A stretch of DNA of 64,000 nt from Streptomyces spiralis. GTDB lineage: Bacteria; Actinomycetota; Actinomycetes; Streptomycetales; Streptomycetaceae. Below, in pieces: positions 40,439-48,464 of the stretch; position 1 is the stretch's first letter, and each line of letters starts with the position of its first letter. Position numbers and translations under genes: made by a program. A model generated the notes under the pieces. That model made no database searches and was not told where the DNA came from. It was given only the letters and a program-made list of their open reading frames with translations. The stretch is taken from assembly GCF_014654675.1 (NCBI RefSeq), contig NZ_BNBC01000017.1, forward strand, positions 1 through 64,000, read 5' to 3'.

Positions 40439-41947
40439 TCAGAACCTGGGCACCGGTGCCTGGCTCTCCACCAGGCGCGCGGCCTCCTCCGGCGTGGCCA
40501 CGGAGGGCGGGGAGCCGTCCAGCGGGCGGCGTGCCGTCTCCTTCATGCACGCCACGGAGATCACCCCGACGAGCGCGGCGATCATGGTGTAGTAGGCGGG
40601 CATCAGGTCGCTTCCCGTGGCGGAGATCAGCGCGGTGATCACCAGGGGGGTCGTCCCGCCGAAGAGGGAGGCGGAGAGGTTGTAGCCGATGGACAGGGAG
40701 CCGTAGCGCACCTGGGTGGGGAACAGCGCCGGCAGCGCCGCGGACATCGTGCCGAGCAGGCACACCAGGGACAGGCCCAGCATCAGCATGCCCGCGGCGA
40801 CCGCGGCCAGGCTGCCCTGCTGGACCAGCAGGAACGACGGGATCGACAGCAGGAGGAAGCCGAGCATGCCGGTCATGAGGACCGGTTTGCGGCCGACTCG
40901 GTCGGAGAGCTGTCCCACCCGGTTGATCACGAGCATCAGCACCACCATGGTGCCGATGAGGATCAGCAGGCCGTGGGTCTCGGAGTACCCCATCTCGTCC
41001 GACAGGTAGGTCGGCATGTACGACAGGAACATGTAGTCGGCGACGTTGTAGGCGCCGACCAGGCACACGCACAGGACGAGGGTCGGCCAGTACTCGCGGA
41101 AGATCTTCGCGACGTCTCCCTTGGCGGTGGTCTCCACGGTGGACGCGGCCTCGGACGCCCGGTGGAGCGAGGCGTCCTCGAGTTTCTGGAAGGCGGGCGT
41201 CTCGTCCAGTCTCAGCCGCAGATACAGGCCGACCAGTCCGATGGGGCCGCCCACCAGGAACGGCACCCGCCAGCCCCACGCCTCCATGCCGTCGCCGCCC
41301 AGCCACGTGGTCAGCAGCGTGACCAGTCCGGCCGCGGCGACGTACCCGGCCAACGTGCCGAGTTCCAGGAAGCTCCCGAAGAAGCCCCGGCGCCGGTCGG
41401 GCGCGTACTCGGCGATGAACGTGGACGCCCCTCCGTACTCGCCGCCCGTGGAGAAGCCCTGCACCAGCCGGAAGAGGATGAGCAGGGCCGGGGCCCAGAA
41501 GCCGATGGTGGCGTACGAGGGGATCAGGCCGATGGCGAACGTGCCGATCGCCATCATGATCATGGTGAGGGCCAGGACCTGCTTGCGGCCGATCTTGTCG
41601 CCCATGGGGCCGAACACCATGCCGCCCACGGGGCGCACCAGGAAGGACACCGCGAAGGTCGCGAACGACGACAGCAGCTGCACGGTGTCGTTCCCGGACG
41701 GGAAGAACACATGCCCGAGGGTGACCGCCAGGTAGCTGTAGATGCCGAAGTCGAACCACTCCATGGCGTTGCCGAGCGCGGCGGCCTTCACCGCCCGCTT
41801 CACGGCGGCCTCGTCCGTGACGGTGATGTCCGTGCGCCGCAACCGGGGGTTCCTGCGCCGTTGCACTGCGCGGAACAGCACACGATGGCGTCTGACGGCG
41901 TCCGGGGCGGCGTCGATCGTCCGAAGACCGTCCTCGTGCTCCGCCAT
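40439..41947 (-). CDS. MHS-family MFS transporter (ProP/KgtP-like)
   Basis: Protein of 502 residues with twelve membrane segments. The metabolite:H+ symporter signatures are GNAMEWFDFGIYSYLAVTLG, VRPVGGMVFGPMGDKIGRKQVL, FRLVQGFSTGGEYGGASTFIAEYAP and RVGQLSDRVGRKPVLMTGML. Substrates in the family are proline/betaine, dicarboxylates or aromatic acids; the exact one is unknown. GGAAGGAG lies 5 bases before the ATG at 41947. The remnant of an aromatic-ring monooxygenase directly downstream hints at an aromatic-acid substrate, but this is weak inference. The N-terminal 55 residues are a charged extension. Confidence 0.93.
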   Translation of the reverse strand: MAEHEDGLRTIDAAPDAVRRHRVLFRAVQRRRNPRLRRTDITVTDEAAVKRAVKAAALGNAMEWFDFGIYSYLAVTLGHVFFPSGNDTVQLLSSFATFAVSFLVRPVGGMVFGPMGDKIGRKQVLALTMIMMAIGTFAIGLIPSYATIGFWAPALLILFRLVQGFSTGGEYGGASTFIAEYAPDRRRGFFGSFLELGTLAGYVAAAGLVTLLTTWLGGDGMEAWGWRVPFLVGGPIGLVGLYLRLRLDETPAFQKLEDASLHRASEAASTVETTAKGDVAKIFREYWPTLVLCVCLVGAYNVADYMFLSYMPTYLSDEMGYSETHGLLILIGTMVVLMLVINRVGQLSDRVGRKPVLMTGMLGFLLLSIPSFLLVQQGSLAAVAAGMLMLGLSLVCLLGTMSAALPALFPTQVRYGSLSIGYNLSASLFGGTTPLVITALISATGSDLMPAYYTMIAALVGVISVACMKETARRPLDGSPPSVATPEEAARLVESQAPVPRF

Positions 41948-42102
41948 GACGGCTCCTTCCTTCCGGCGGACGGCTGCTTGGGACCGCATGCTCCGTCGTG
42001 GCACCAGCAAACGGCACAGAGGACGAGTGCGACATTCGGCACAGCGGAGACCGGCGAGGACGCAGGTGCGTTTACATCGGCCCCACCTCTCGCTACCGTG
42101 AG

Positions 42103-42120
42103 GATGGGAGCGCTCCCATC
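42103..42120. promoter_or_regulatory. CebR-type operator
   Basis: GATGGGAGCGCTCCCATC is a perfect 18-base palindrome that contains the known CebR box TGGGAGCGCTCCCA. It lies 60 bases upstream of the AA10 monooxygenase start. CebR represses cellulolytic genes until cello-oligosaccharides are present. Confidence 0.88.
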
Positions 42121-42180
42121 GTTTCGTCCACTTGTCATGTTCTGATCACATCCGCCAATCCCTCCGAAGGGAGTCCCTCG

Positions 42181-43269
42181 GTGACCCGACGCAGGACGTA
42201 TTCCTTAGTCGCGGCGCTGGCCACCCTGTTCGCGGCACTCGGCCTGACCCTCCTGGGCCAGGGCAGCGCACAGGCGCACGGCGTGGCGATGATGCCCGGC
42301 TCGCGCACGTATCTGTGCTACCTCGACGCCCAGACGAGCACCGGCGCGCTCGACCCCACCAACCCGGCCTGCCGGGACGCGCTGAACCAGAGCGGGGCCA
42401 CCGCCCTGTACAACTGGTTCGCCGTGCTGGACTCCAACGCCGGGGGCCGCGGCCCCGGGTATGTGCCGGACGGCAAGCTGTGCAGCGCGGGCGACCGTTC
42501 GCCGTACGACTTCTCCGCCTACAACGCCGCCCGGTCGGACTGGCCCCGCACCCATCTGACGTCCGGGGCCTCGATGCAGGTGCAGTACAGCAACTGGGCG
42601 GCCCACCCCGGTGACTTCCGGGTCTACGTCACCAAGCCCGGCTGGTCCCCCACCTCGGAGCTCGGCTGGGACGACCTGGACCTGATCCAGACGGTCACCA
42701 ATCCCCCGCAGACGGGCTCGCCGGGCACCGACGGCGGGCACTACTACTGGGACCTGAAGCTGCCCTCGGGCCGCTCCGGTGACGCGCTGATGTTCATCCA
42801 GTGGGTGCGCTCGGACAGCCAGGAGAACTTCTTCTCCTGCTCCGACATCGTCTTCGACGGCGGTCACGGCGAGGTCACCGGCATCCGCGGCTCGGGCGGC
42901 GGCAACCCGACGCCGACCCCCACCCCCACCCCGACGCCCACGCCGACCGATCCGGGCACGGGCGCCTGCATGGCCATGTACTCCGTGACGAACTCCTGGA
43001 GCGGCGGTTTCCAGGGCTCCGTCGAGGTGATGAACCACGGCACCGCACCGCTGAGCGGCTGGTCCGTGAGCTGGAAGCCGGGTGCGGGCACCGCGATCGG
43101 CAGTGTGTGGAACGGTGCGCTGACGAAGAACTCGGACGGCACGGTCACGGTCAGAAACGTCGACTACAACCGGACCATACCGGCCGACGGCAGCGTCACC
43201 TTCGGCTTCACCGCCACCTCCACCGGCAACAACATGCCGGTCGGCTCCGTCGGCTGCGCCACGCCGTAG
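42181..43269 (+). CDS. AA10 lytic polysaccharide monooxygenase with CBM2
   Basis: Protein of 362 residues. The signal peptide ends AQA, so cleavage exposes His33 in HGVAMMPGSRTYLCY; with His142 (NWAAHPGDF) this makes the histidine brace that binds copper. The AA10 domain covers 33-235, a Pro/Thr linker covers about 242-258, and a CBM2 cellulose-binding module covers about 262-362 (ACMAMYSVTNSWSGGFQGSV, VSWKPGAGTAIGSVWNGALT). The enzyme oxidatively cuts crystalline cellulose, or less likely chitin, outside the cell. The GTG at 42181 has GAAGGGAG 7 bases upstream. A CebR operator lies upstream and a second CBM2 protein follows in the same direction. Confidence 0.95.
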   Translation: MTRRRTYSLVAALATLFAALGLTLLGQGSAQAHGVAMMPGSRTYLCYLDAQTSTGALDPTNPACRDALNQSGATALYNWFAVLDSNAGGRGPGYVPDGKLCSAGDRSPYDFSAYNAARSDWPRTHLTSGASMQVQYSNWAAHPGDFRVYVTKPGWSPTSELGWDDLDLIQTVTNPPQTGSPGTDGGHYYWDLKLPSGRSGDALMFIQWVRSDSQENFFSCSDIVFDGGHGEVTGIRGSGGGNPTPTPTPTPTPTPTDPGTGACMAMYSVTNSWSGGFQGSVEVMNHGTAPLSGWSVSWKPGAGTAIGSVWNGALTKNSDGTVTVRNVDYNRTIPADGSVTFGFTATSTGNNMPVGSVGCATP

Positions 43270-43382
43270 GCGCCACAGGCCGCTTCGGCGCGCCGCCGGC
43301 CGGCCGCTTCGGCGCGCCGTCCGGCGGCCGCCCGGCCTCACCGCATCGAGGAACTTCCACCCACCTCACGGAAGGAAAACCC

Positions 43383-44654
43383 ATGGTCTCGAGGACGGTG
43401 CGACCGCCGGGCCGGCGGCCGGCGCGGCCGGCGCGGCCGGCGCGGCCGGCGCGGGCGGCGGCGCTCGTGGCGTTGATGTCCGCGCTGCTGGCCTGGCTGG
43501 CCGGTTACGGACCACTCGGTGCGGCGCGGGGAGCCGACCAGGGCGGAGCGTGCCGGGTGTCCTGGACGGTGAACCAGTGGTCCGGGGGCTTCACCGCCCA
43601 GGTGTCCGTGACCAACCTCGGTCCCCAGGTGGGCAGCTGGACGCTGGGCTGGACATTCGACGCCGGCCAGCGGGTGACCTCCGCCTGGAACGCCCGGGTC
43701 GACCAGACGGGCACGGCCGTGACCGCCACCAGTCTCGACTACAACGGGTCGCTGGCGACCGGGGGTTCGGCGTCCTTCGGACTCCAGGGCACGTGGTCCG
43801 GCGCCAATCCCGCGCCCGGCGACTTCACCTTCGACGGGGCGCCGTGCGGCGACGGTTCGGACCCGGGGCCGGGTCCCAGTCCCGACCCGACACCCAGCAC
43901 CACGCCCACCCCCAGTGGCACCCCGACGCCCAGCCCCACGCCCACGCCGTCCGGCGGTCCCTCTCCCGAGTGCGGCGGCGCCACGGTGTGCTCCGGCTTC
44001 GAGGACCAGACCGGGAGCGTGCCGTCGGGCGCCTGGACGACCGTCGCACCGGACTGCCAGGGCTCCGGAAAGGTGACGGTCGACACGTCGGTGGCCCACA
44101 CCGGAAGCCGCTCGGTACGGGTGGACGGGGCCGCCGGTTACTGCAACCACGCCTTCGTGGCCACCACCAAGGACGTCTCGGCGGTGGGCCCTGTGGTGTA
44201 CGGCCGACTGTGGGTGCGCCACACGACGTCGCTGCCCGCCGCGCACGTCACCATGATCACCATGGCCGACGCCCGCGACGGCGGCCGGGACCTGAGGATG
44301 GGCGGCCAGAACGGCGCCCTGCAGTGGAACCGCCAGTCCGACGACGCGACGCTGCCCGCGCAGAGCCCGGCGGGCGTGGCGCTCAGCGCCCCGCTGCCGA
44401 CCGGACGCTGGGTGTGTCTGCGGTTCGCCGTCGACACCACCCGGCAGAGCATGGACACCTGGATGGACGACACGCAGATCGCCGGACTGCACGTGGACGG
44501 CACGCCCACGCAGGACGTCGACGCCCAGTGGCTCAGCCGCACCACCGCACCCCGCCCCACCACGCTGCGGCTGGGCTGGGAGAGCTACGGCACCGGCGAC
44601 GACACGCTCTGGTACGACGACGTGGCGCTCGGCTCGTCCCCCCTGTCCTGCTGA
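43383..44654 (+). CDS. Secreted CBM2 protein with C-terminal Cip1-like domain
   Basis: Protein of 423 residues. A basic N terminus and signal segment (ALVALMSALLAWLAGYGPLG) are followed by CBM2 (about 57-155: CRVSWTVNQWSGGFTAQVSV) and a Pro/Thr/Ser/Gly linker (160-198). A C-terminal domain of about 220 residues begins CGGATVCSGFEDQTGSVPSG and includes CQGSGKVTVDTSVAHTGSRS and GYCNHAFVATTKDVS. That last part resembles the cellulose-induced protein Cip1 of Trichoderma and its actinobacterial relatives, for which a polysaccharide-lyase-type activity has been discussed. This assignment is from recalled similarity. GGAAGGA lies before the ATG. The gene follows the monooxygenase gene by 113 bases and has no operator of its own, so the two are probably co-transcribed. 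Confidence 0.82.
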   Translation: MVSRTVRPPGRRPARPARPARPARAAALVALMSALLAWLAGYGPLGAARGADQGGACRVSWTVNQWSGGFTAQVSVTNLGPQVGSWTLGWTFDAGQRVTSAWNARVDQTGTAVTATSLDYNGSLATGGSASFGLQGTWSGANPAPGDFTFDGAPCGDGSDPGPGPSPDPTPSTTPTPSGTPTPSPTPTPSGGPSPECGGATVCSGFEDQTGSVPSGAWTTVAPDCQGSGKVTVDTSVAHTGSRSVRVDGAAGYCNHAFVATTKDVSAVGPVVYGRLWVRHTTSLPAAHVTMITMADARDGGRDLRMGGQNGALQWNRQSDDATLPAQSPAGVALSAPLPTGRWVCLRFAVDTTRQSMDTWMDDTQIAGLHVDGTPTQDVDAQWLSRTTAPRPTTLRLGWESYGTGDDTLWYDDVALGSSPLSC

Positions 44655-44674
44655 GTCGGGCGACCGGCCGCCAA

Positions 44675-44716
44675 CCGGGCCCGCCCTCTCCAACCGGGGG
44701 AAGAGGGCGGGCCCGG
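44675..44716. terminator. Strong bidirectional terminator
   Basis: CCGGGCCCGCCCTCT (44675-44689) and AGAGGGCGGGCCCGG (44702-44716) form a perfect 15-base-pair stem with a 12-base loop. It lies 21 bases after the Cip1-like gene and serves the gap between convergent genes. Confidence 0.85.
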
Positions 44717-44740
44717 GTGGTCCCACGTTCTGTCCGACAG

Positions 44741-44850
44741 GCCCTGGGACGGCGCCCCACGGGCGTCGTCCCAGGGCGACGGCACCGCACGGGCGTCGTC
44801 CCAGGGCGACGGCACCGCACGGGCGTCGTCCCAGGGCGACGGCACCGCAC
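44741..44850. repeat. Three identical 30-base tandem repeats with an upstream complementary arm
   Basis: The 30-base unit begins GGGCGTCGTCCCAGGGCGAC and is present as three identical copies (44761-44790, 44791-44820, 44821-44850). GCCCTGGGAC at 44741-44750 is the reverse complement of GTCCCAGGGC inside each unit, so alternative hairpins can form. The array lies between the terminator and the end of the GH12 gene and does not encode protein. Confidence 0.85.
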
Positions 44851-44866
44851 GGGCGGTGCAGCCGGT

Positions 44867-46009
44867 TCAGGCGGTGGTGCAGGCCGTGCCGTTCAGGGTG
44901 AACCGGTCGGGCTGGGCGAACGTCCCGGTGTAGGTGCCCTGGAAGCCGAAGGACTGGCTGCCTCCGGCCGCGATCCGGGCGTTGAACCCGAGGCTCGTCG
45001 CGGTGACCGCGCCGGAGGACGGGGACACCGTGGCGTTCCAGCTGTTGGTGATCTTCTGGCCGGAGGGCAGCGTGAAGCCGAGCCGCCAGTCGTCGACCGG
45101 CGCCGTCCCGGTGTTCGTCACGGTCACGTCGGCGGTGTAGCCGCCCTGCCAGACATTGGTCTTGTACGTCACCTTGCAGGACACCGGGGTGCCCGGGTCG
45201 CCGGGGTCACCCGGGTCGCCCGAGCCGCCGCCGACGGTGACCGAGGAGGAGAAGGAGTTCACCGCGAGCCCGGCGCCGTTGGACCAGGGCTCGAAGCCCG
45301 CCTGAACGCTCGTCAGGTACCAGGAGGAGTCGGCCAGTCCCCGGCTGATCGCCTGCCGCACGAAGTCCATCACGTCGAACGACCAGCTGCCGATGGCCGA
45401 GGGGGCGACGAAGGACAGCACGTCGTTGGAGCCGTTGTTGCCGGACCAGACCTGCCAGCTGCGGCCGGCGACGGTGGCCGTGCCGACCGCGGACCCCACC
45501 GGCTGGATGGAGCCGACCTTGTTGAACCACACCATGATCTCGGTGCGGTTGACACCGTCGGTTCGGGGCGTCGGGTCGAGCCAGATGTCGTAAGCCGCGT
45601 CGTAGACGGCGTCGGCGACATAGCCGTACGAAATGCTGGTGGGCGCGGCGGAGATGGTGCTCAGCCGGGCCGGGAGGTTGGTCCCGGGCGAGCAGTTGGT
45701 GTAGTGGCAGCCGTTGTAGACGGAGGGGTACGACTTCGGCGCTCCGTTGGTGGGCACGGAACCGTCCGCCTGGGTGATGCGCAGGCCGGTGCTCGTGGCC
45801 GTGATGCACTGGGTGGCGCTGGTGCCCCAGCGGTTGTTCTGGACGACGTAGCGGCCCTGGATGGTGGTGGAGCCGAAGGCGTCGCAGATCTCGGTGTCGG
45901 CATGGGCCGCGGGGGTCGCGGTCACCAGGGCGGCCACCGCGGCGAGGGCGGTGAGCAGCGCGGCGAGCAGCCCGCGCGCGCTGCGCACCGGGAGTGTCGA
46001 CGGACCCAT
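44867..46009 (-). CDS. celB: GH12 endoglucanase with CBM2 (CelB-like)
   Basis: Protein of 380 residues. The signal peptide ends AHA (about residue 37). The GH12 catalytic domain covers about 38-262: ICDAFGSTTIQGRYVVQNNRW, NGCHYTNCSPGTNLPARL, and two catalytic glutamates expected in RTEIMVWFN and AGFEPWSNGAGLAVNSF. A Gly/Asp/Pro linker (GSGDPGDPGDPGTP) leads to CBM2 (about 280-380: CKVTYKTNVWQGGYTADVTV). It is very close to the Streptomyces lividans CelB type and cuts internal beta-1,4 bonds of cellulose outside the cell. AAAGGA lies before the ATG. CebR operators lie at 46049, 46074 and 46241. Confidence 0.95.
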   Translation of the reverse strand: MGPSTLPVRSARGLLAALLTALAAVAALVTATPAAHADTEICDAFGSTTIQGRYVVQNNRWGTSATQCITATSTGLRITQADGSVPTNGAPKSYPSVYNGCHYTNCSPGTNLPARLSTISAAPTSISYGYVADAVYDAAYDIWLDPTPRTDGVNRTEIMVWFNKVGSIQPVGSAVGTATVAGRSWQVWSGNNGSNDVLSFVAPSAIGSWSFDVMDFVRQAISRGLADSSWYLTSVQAGFEPWSNGAGLAVNSFSSSVTVGGGSGDPGDPGDPGTPVSCKVTYKTNVWQGGYTADVTVTNTGTAPVDDWRLGFTLPSGQKITNSWNATVSPSSGAVTATSLGFNARIAAGGSQSFGFQGTYTGTFAQPDRFTLNGTACTTA

Positions 46010-46048
46010 CGGGTGTCCTTTCGGTGGGGTACGTGGGGCCCGGAGAAA

Positions 46049-46087
46049 GGGAGCGCTCCCAGCGGCTTCGGAATGGGAGCGCTCCCA
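46049..46087. promoter_or_regulatory. Pair of CebR operators before the GH12 gene
   Basis: GGGAGCGCTCCC at 46049-46060 and TGGGAGCGCTCCCA at 46074-46087 are two copies of the CebR palindrome, 40 to 78 bases upstream of the GH12 start. Their centres are 26 bases apart, which would allow side-by-side dimers. Confidence 0.88.
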
Positions 46088-46240
46088 ATCGGCGGCTTCC
46101 AGGAGCGTAGGCTTCAGTCATGACCCTGACAAGAAGGCGGGAGGCGGCAGAATCGAACTTCTGTCGAAGTACCTGGTCGGCGAGGGGGTCCGCCAACTCG
46201 AAGTACGCGCAAGACGATGACAACAGACGCCGAATGCCCT

Positions 46241-46253
46241 TGGAGCGCTCCCG
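46241..46253. promoter_or_regulatory. Third, degenerate CebR-like operator
   Basis: TGGAGCGCTCCCG contains the palindrome GGAGCGCTCC (46242-46251). It lies between the LacI-family gene end and the GH12 promoter, about 240 bases upstream of the GH12 start. It may help loop formation with the pair at 46049-46087. No gene is visible in the 290-base gap 46010-46299. Confidence 0.6.
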
Positions 46254-46299
46254 AAAAGCAGGCATATCGCACCTACGGTCGGCGGGTCATCAGGACGGC

Positions 46300-47322
46300 T
46301 CAGGCCGAGTCCCTGCGGATCAGCCGGGTCGGCAGGATGACATGGCGCCAGGCGCGGCTGGAGTCCTCCAGCGCCTCCAGGAGCAGCCGGACCATGGCCC
46401 GCCCGATCTCCTCGACCGGCTGGCGCACGGTGGTGAGCTGCGGATCGGTGTGCTGCGCCAGCAGGAAGTCGTCGAAGCCGATCACGGCGACGTCCTCGGG
46501 CACCCGGCGCCCCGCGGCACGCAGCACGTTGAGGGCCCCGGCGGCCATGGTGTCCGATGCCGCGAACACCGCGTCGACCTCGGGATGGCGCCCGAGCAGT
46601 TCGGTCATCGCCCGGCGCCCGCTCTCCTCGCTGAAGTCGCCCTCGACGATCCACGTGGGCCCGTGCGCGTGACCGGCCCTGCGCATGGCCTCCTCGTATC
46701 CGCGCAACCGGCACTGGGCGACGTACATGTCCAGGGGGCCGGTGATGGTGGCGACGTGGGTCCTGCCGCTGCGCAGCAGGTGGTCCACGGCGTCACGGGC
46801 GCCGCCAACGTTGTCGGAGTCGACGTAGGAGGCACACTCGTCGCCGGAGCGGCGGCCCAGCAGGACGGTGGGCAGGCGCAGTTCGGCGAGCATGTCGGGC
46901 AACGGCTCACCGCCGCGGACGGACATGAGCAGTACGCCGTCGATGCGGCCGCCGCGCGCGTACTCGACGAAGCGGCGCCGCTCGGCGTCCGTGCGCACCA
47001 GGGTGAGCAGCAGCTGGATGTCGGTGCCGGCCAGGGCGTCGCTGACCGCGCAGACGATCTCGGAGAAGAACGGCTCGCCGAACTGCCGCCAGTCCGTCTC
47101 CGTCATCGCCAGGGCCACCGCGTCCGCGCGGCGCGCCGCCAGGGACCGGGCCGCCTGGTTGGGGACGTAGCCGAGTTCGGTGATGGCCCGTTCCACGGCG
47201 CGGCGGGTGGAGTCCTTCACCCCGTCGGCGTTGTTGATGACGCGTGAGACGGTGCCCCGCCCCACCCCGGCGAGCGCGGCCACTTCCTCGAGCGTCGGCG
47301 TGCCGGAGCGCTGCTTCCCCAC
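46300..47322 (-). CDS. LacI family repressor, CebR-like
   Basis: Protein of 340 residues. The helix-turn-helix and hinge start TLEEVAALAGVGRGTVSRVI, then ERAITELGYVPNQAARSLA (about 10-65). The periplasmic-binding-like sensor domain follows (FFSEIVCAVSDALAGTDIQLLL, DGVLLMSVRGGEPLP, DAVFAASDTMAAGALNVLRA, VAVIGFDDFLLAQHTDPQLTTVRQP). The N terminus closely matches Streptomyces cellobiose/cellotriose regulators of the CebR type, and CebR palindromes lie before the two cellulolytic transcription units. The GTG at 47322 has GGGGGGT upstream. It may be a paralogue of the main CebR, because no cebEFG sugar-uptake genes are adjacent. Confidence 0.92.
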   Translation of the reverse strand: MGKQRSGTPTLEEVAALAGVGRGTVSRVINNADGVKDSTRRAVERAITELGYVPNQAARSLAARRADAVALAMTETDWRQFGEPFFSEIVCAVSDALAGTDIQLLLTLVRTDAERRRFVEYARGGRIDGVLLMSVRGGEPLPDMLAELRLPTVLLGRRSGDECASYVDSDNVGGARDAVDHLLRSGRTHVATITGPLDMYVAQCRLRGYEEAMRRAGHAHGPTWIVEGDFSEESGRRAMTELLGRHPEVDAVFAASDTMAAGALNVLRAAGRRVPEDVAVIGFDDFLLAQHTDPQLTTVRQPVEEIGRAMVRLLLEALEDSSRAWRHVILPTRLIRRDSA

Positions 47323-47410
47323 GATCGCGTACCCCCCTCGGTGACCACCCGATACTACGGCCGGTCACGGCCGGTTGGGACCGTCGATCACGGCTGGTTC
47401 CGGCTGTCGA

Positions 47411-48316
47411 TCACGGCTGCTTCACGGCGGAGGTCGAGGACAGGGCCTGGCGCGCCGCCTTCTCCACCAGGGAGACGCCGTCGCTCATGGACGCGCTGCC
47501 GTTGGAGAGGACCGCGACGAGGTAGTGGTGCCCGTTCGCGGTGATGCGGCCGACGCTGTTGACGTCCCAGAGCCCGGTCGTGTTGCGCTGGAGCCAGCCG
47601 TTCTTCAGCGCCCACTCGGAGCCGGCGGCCGCCGAGACGCCCCATGCCTGGTCGTCGGCGACACGGCTCATCAGCGAGCGGATGTAGGCCCGGGACTCCT
47701 CGTTCAGCGCGTGGGTGGTGGGCGCGCTCGGCGTCGTGTCGTCGAACACGGCCCGCAGGAGCCGTATCTGGTCACGTGCCGTGGTCTGGGTGAGCCCCCA
47801 CTTGGCGCCGGAGCCGCCCTTCGTCGCCGTCAGTCCGAGGCGCTTGTTGGCCGCCTCCAGTCCGGGCGCCCGGCCGATCTGCCGCCACAGGGCGTTCGCC
47901 GCCGCGTTGTCGCTGTGCCGGATCATCGGCTCCGCCTGCGCGCGCTCCTCGGCGGTGAGGTGCCGTCCGGCGTCCTGTGCCTGGAGCAGCAGCGCGGCGA
48001 GGATGTCGACCTTGATGATGCTGGCGGTGTCGTAGGGCACGTCCTCGCCGTACACCGTGGGCTCCCGGCCCGGGGCGTCGAGGTCGAGCACCGCGGTGGT
48101 GACACGCGCCGCGCTCACGGGCTGCGCCGCCGCGGCGGTCTCGCCCGACGGCGCGCCGGTGGCGGCGGCCGCCGGCGGTGCGTGCAGCGCGCCGAGGGAG
48201 AACAGCGTGGTCACGGAGGACAGGAGCAGGGCGGCGCACGCGGCGGCGCGGCGGCCACGGCGCCCGGCGGTGGTCTTCGCGGTGACCGGGGAACGCGGAT
48301 ACGACAGATAGGACAT
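47411..48316 (-). CDS. Secreted serine hydrolase of the class A beta-lactamase type
   Basis: Protein of 301 residues. A long N terminus with a signal segment (RRAAACAALLLSSVTTLFSLGALHA) leads to a beta-lactamase-like domain. The active-site S-x-x-K is Ser99-Ile-Ile-Lys102 in YDTASIIKVDILAALLL. The SDN motif is in MIRHSDNAAANALWRQIG, and the KTG motif is changed to KNG in ALKNGWLQRNTTGLWDVNSVG. The omega-loop Glu of true class A enzymes is not obvious. It could be a weak beta-lactamase, a peptidoglycan hydrolase or an esterase. ATG 48316 fits the ribosome site better than TTG 48322. Confidence 0.88.
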   Translation of the reverse strand: MSYLSYPRSPVTAKTTAGRRGRRAAACAALLLSSVTTLFSLGALHAPPAAAATGAPSGETAAAAQPVSAARVTTAVLDLDAPGREPTVYGEDVPYDTASIIKVDILAALLLQAQDAGRHLTAEERAQAEPMIRHSDNAAANALWRQIGRAPGLEAANKRLGLTATKGGSGAKWGLTQTTARDQIRLLRAVFDDTTPSAPTTHALNEESRAYIRSLMSRVADDQAWGVSAAAGSEWALKNGWLQRNTTGLWDVNSVGRITANGHHYLVAVLSNGSASMSDGVSLVEKAARQALSSTSAVKQP

Positions 48317-48464
48317 AGGCAAACGGGCCTCACCGAAGGGTCGTCACAGGGGCACTGAGGAGTGAACGTAGACAAAACGCGCGCCCTTCGGCGTGGCCGC
48401 CGTCACTCAAAGCCGCTTTTGGCGCGAATTGAGACAACAACCACAGTCACGGTCCCGGCGTCCG

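Noticed and set aside
44761..44850. Three perfect 30-base repeats as a CRISPR remnant
   Set aside because: There are no spacers between copies and no cas genes in the window.
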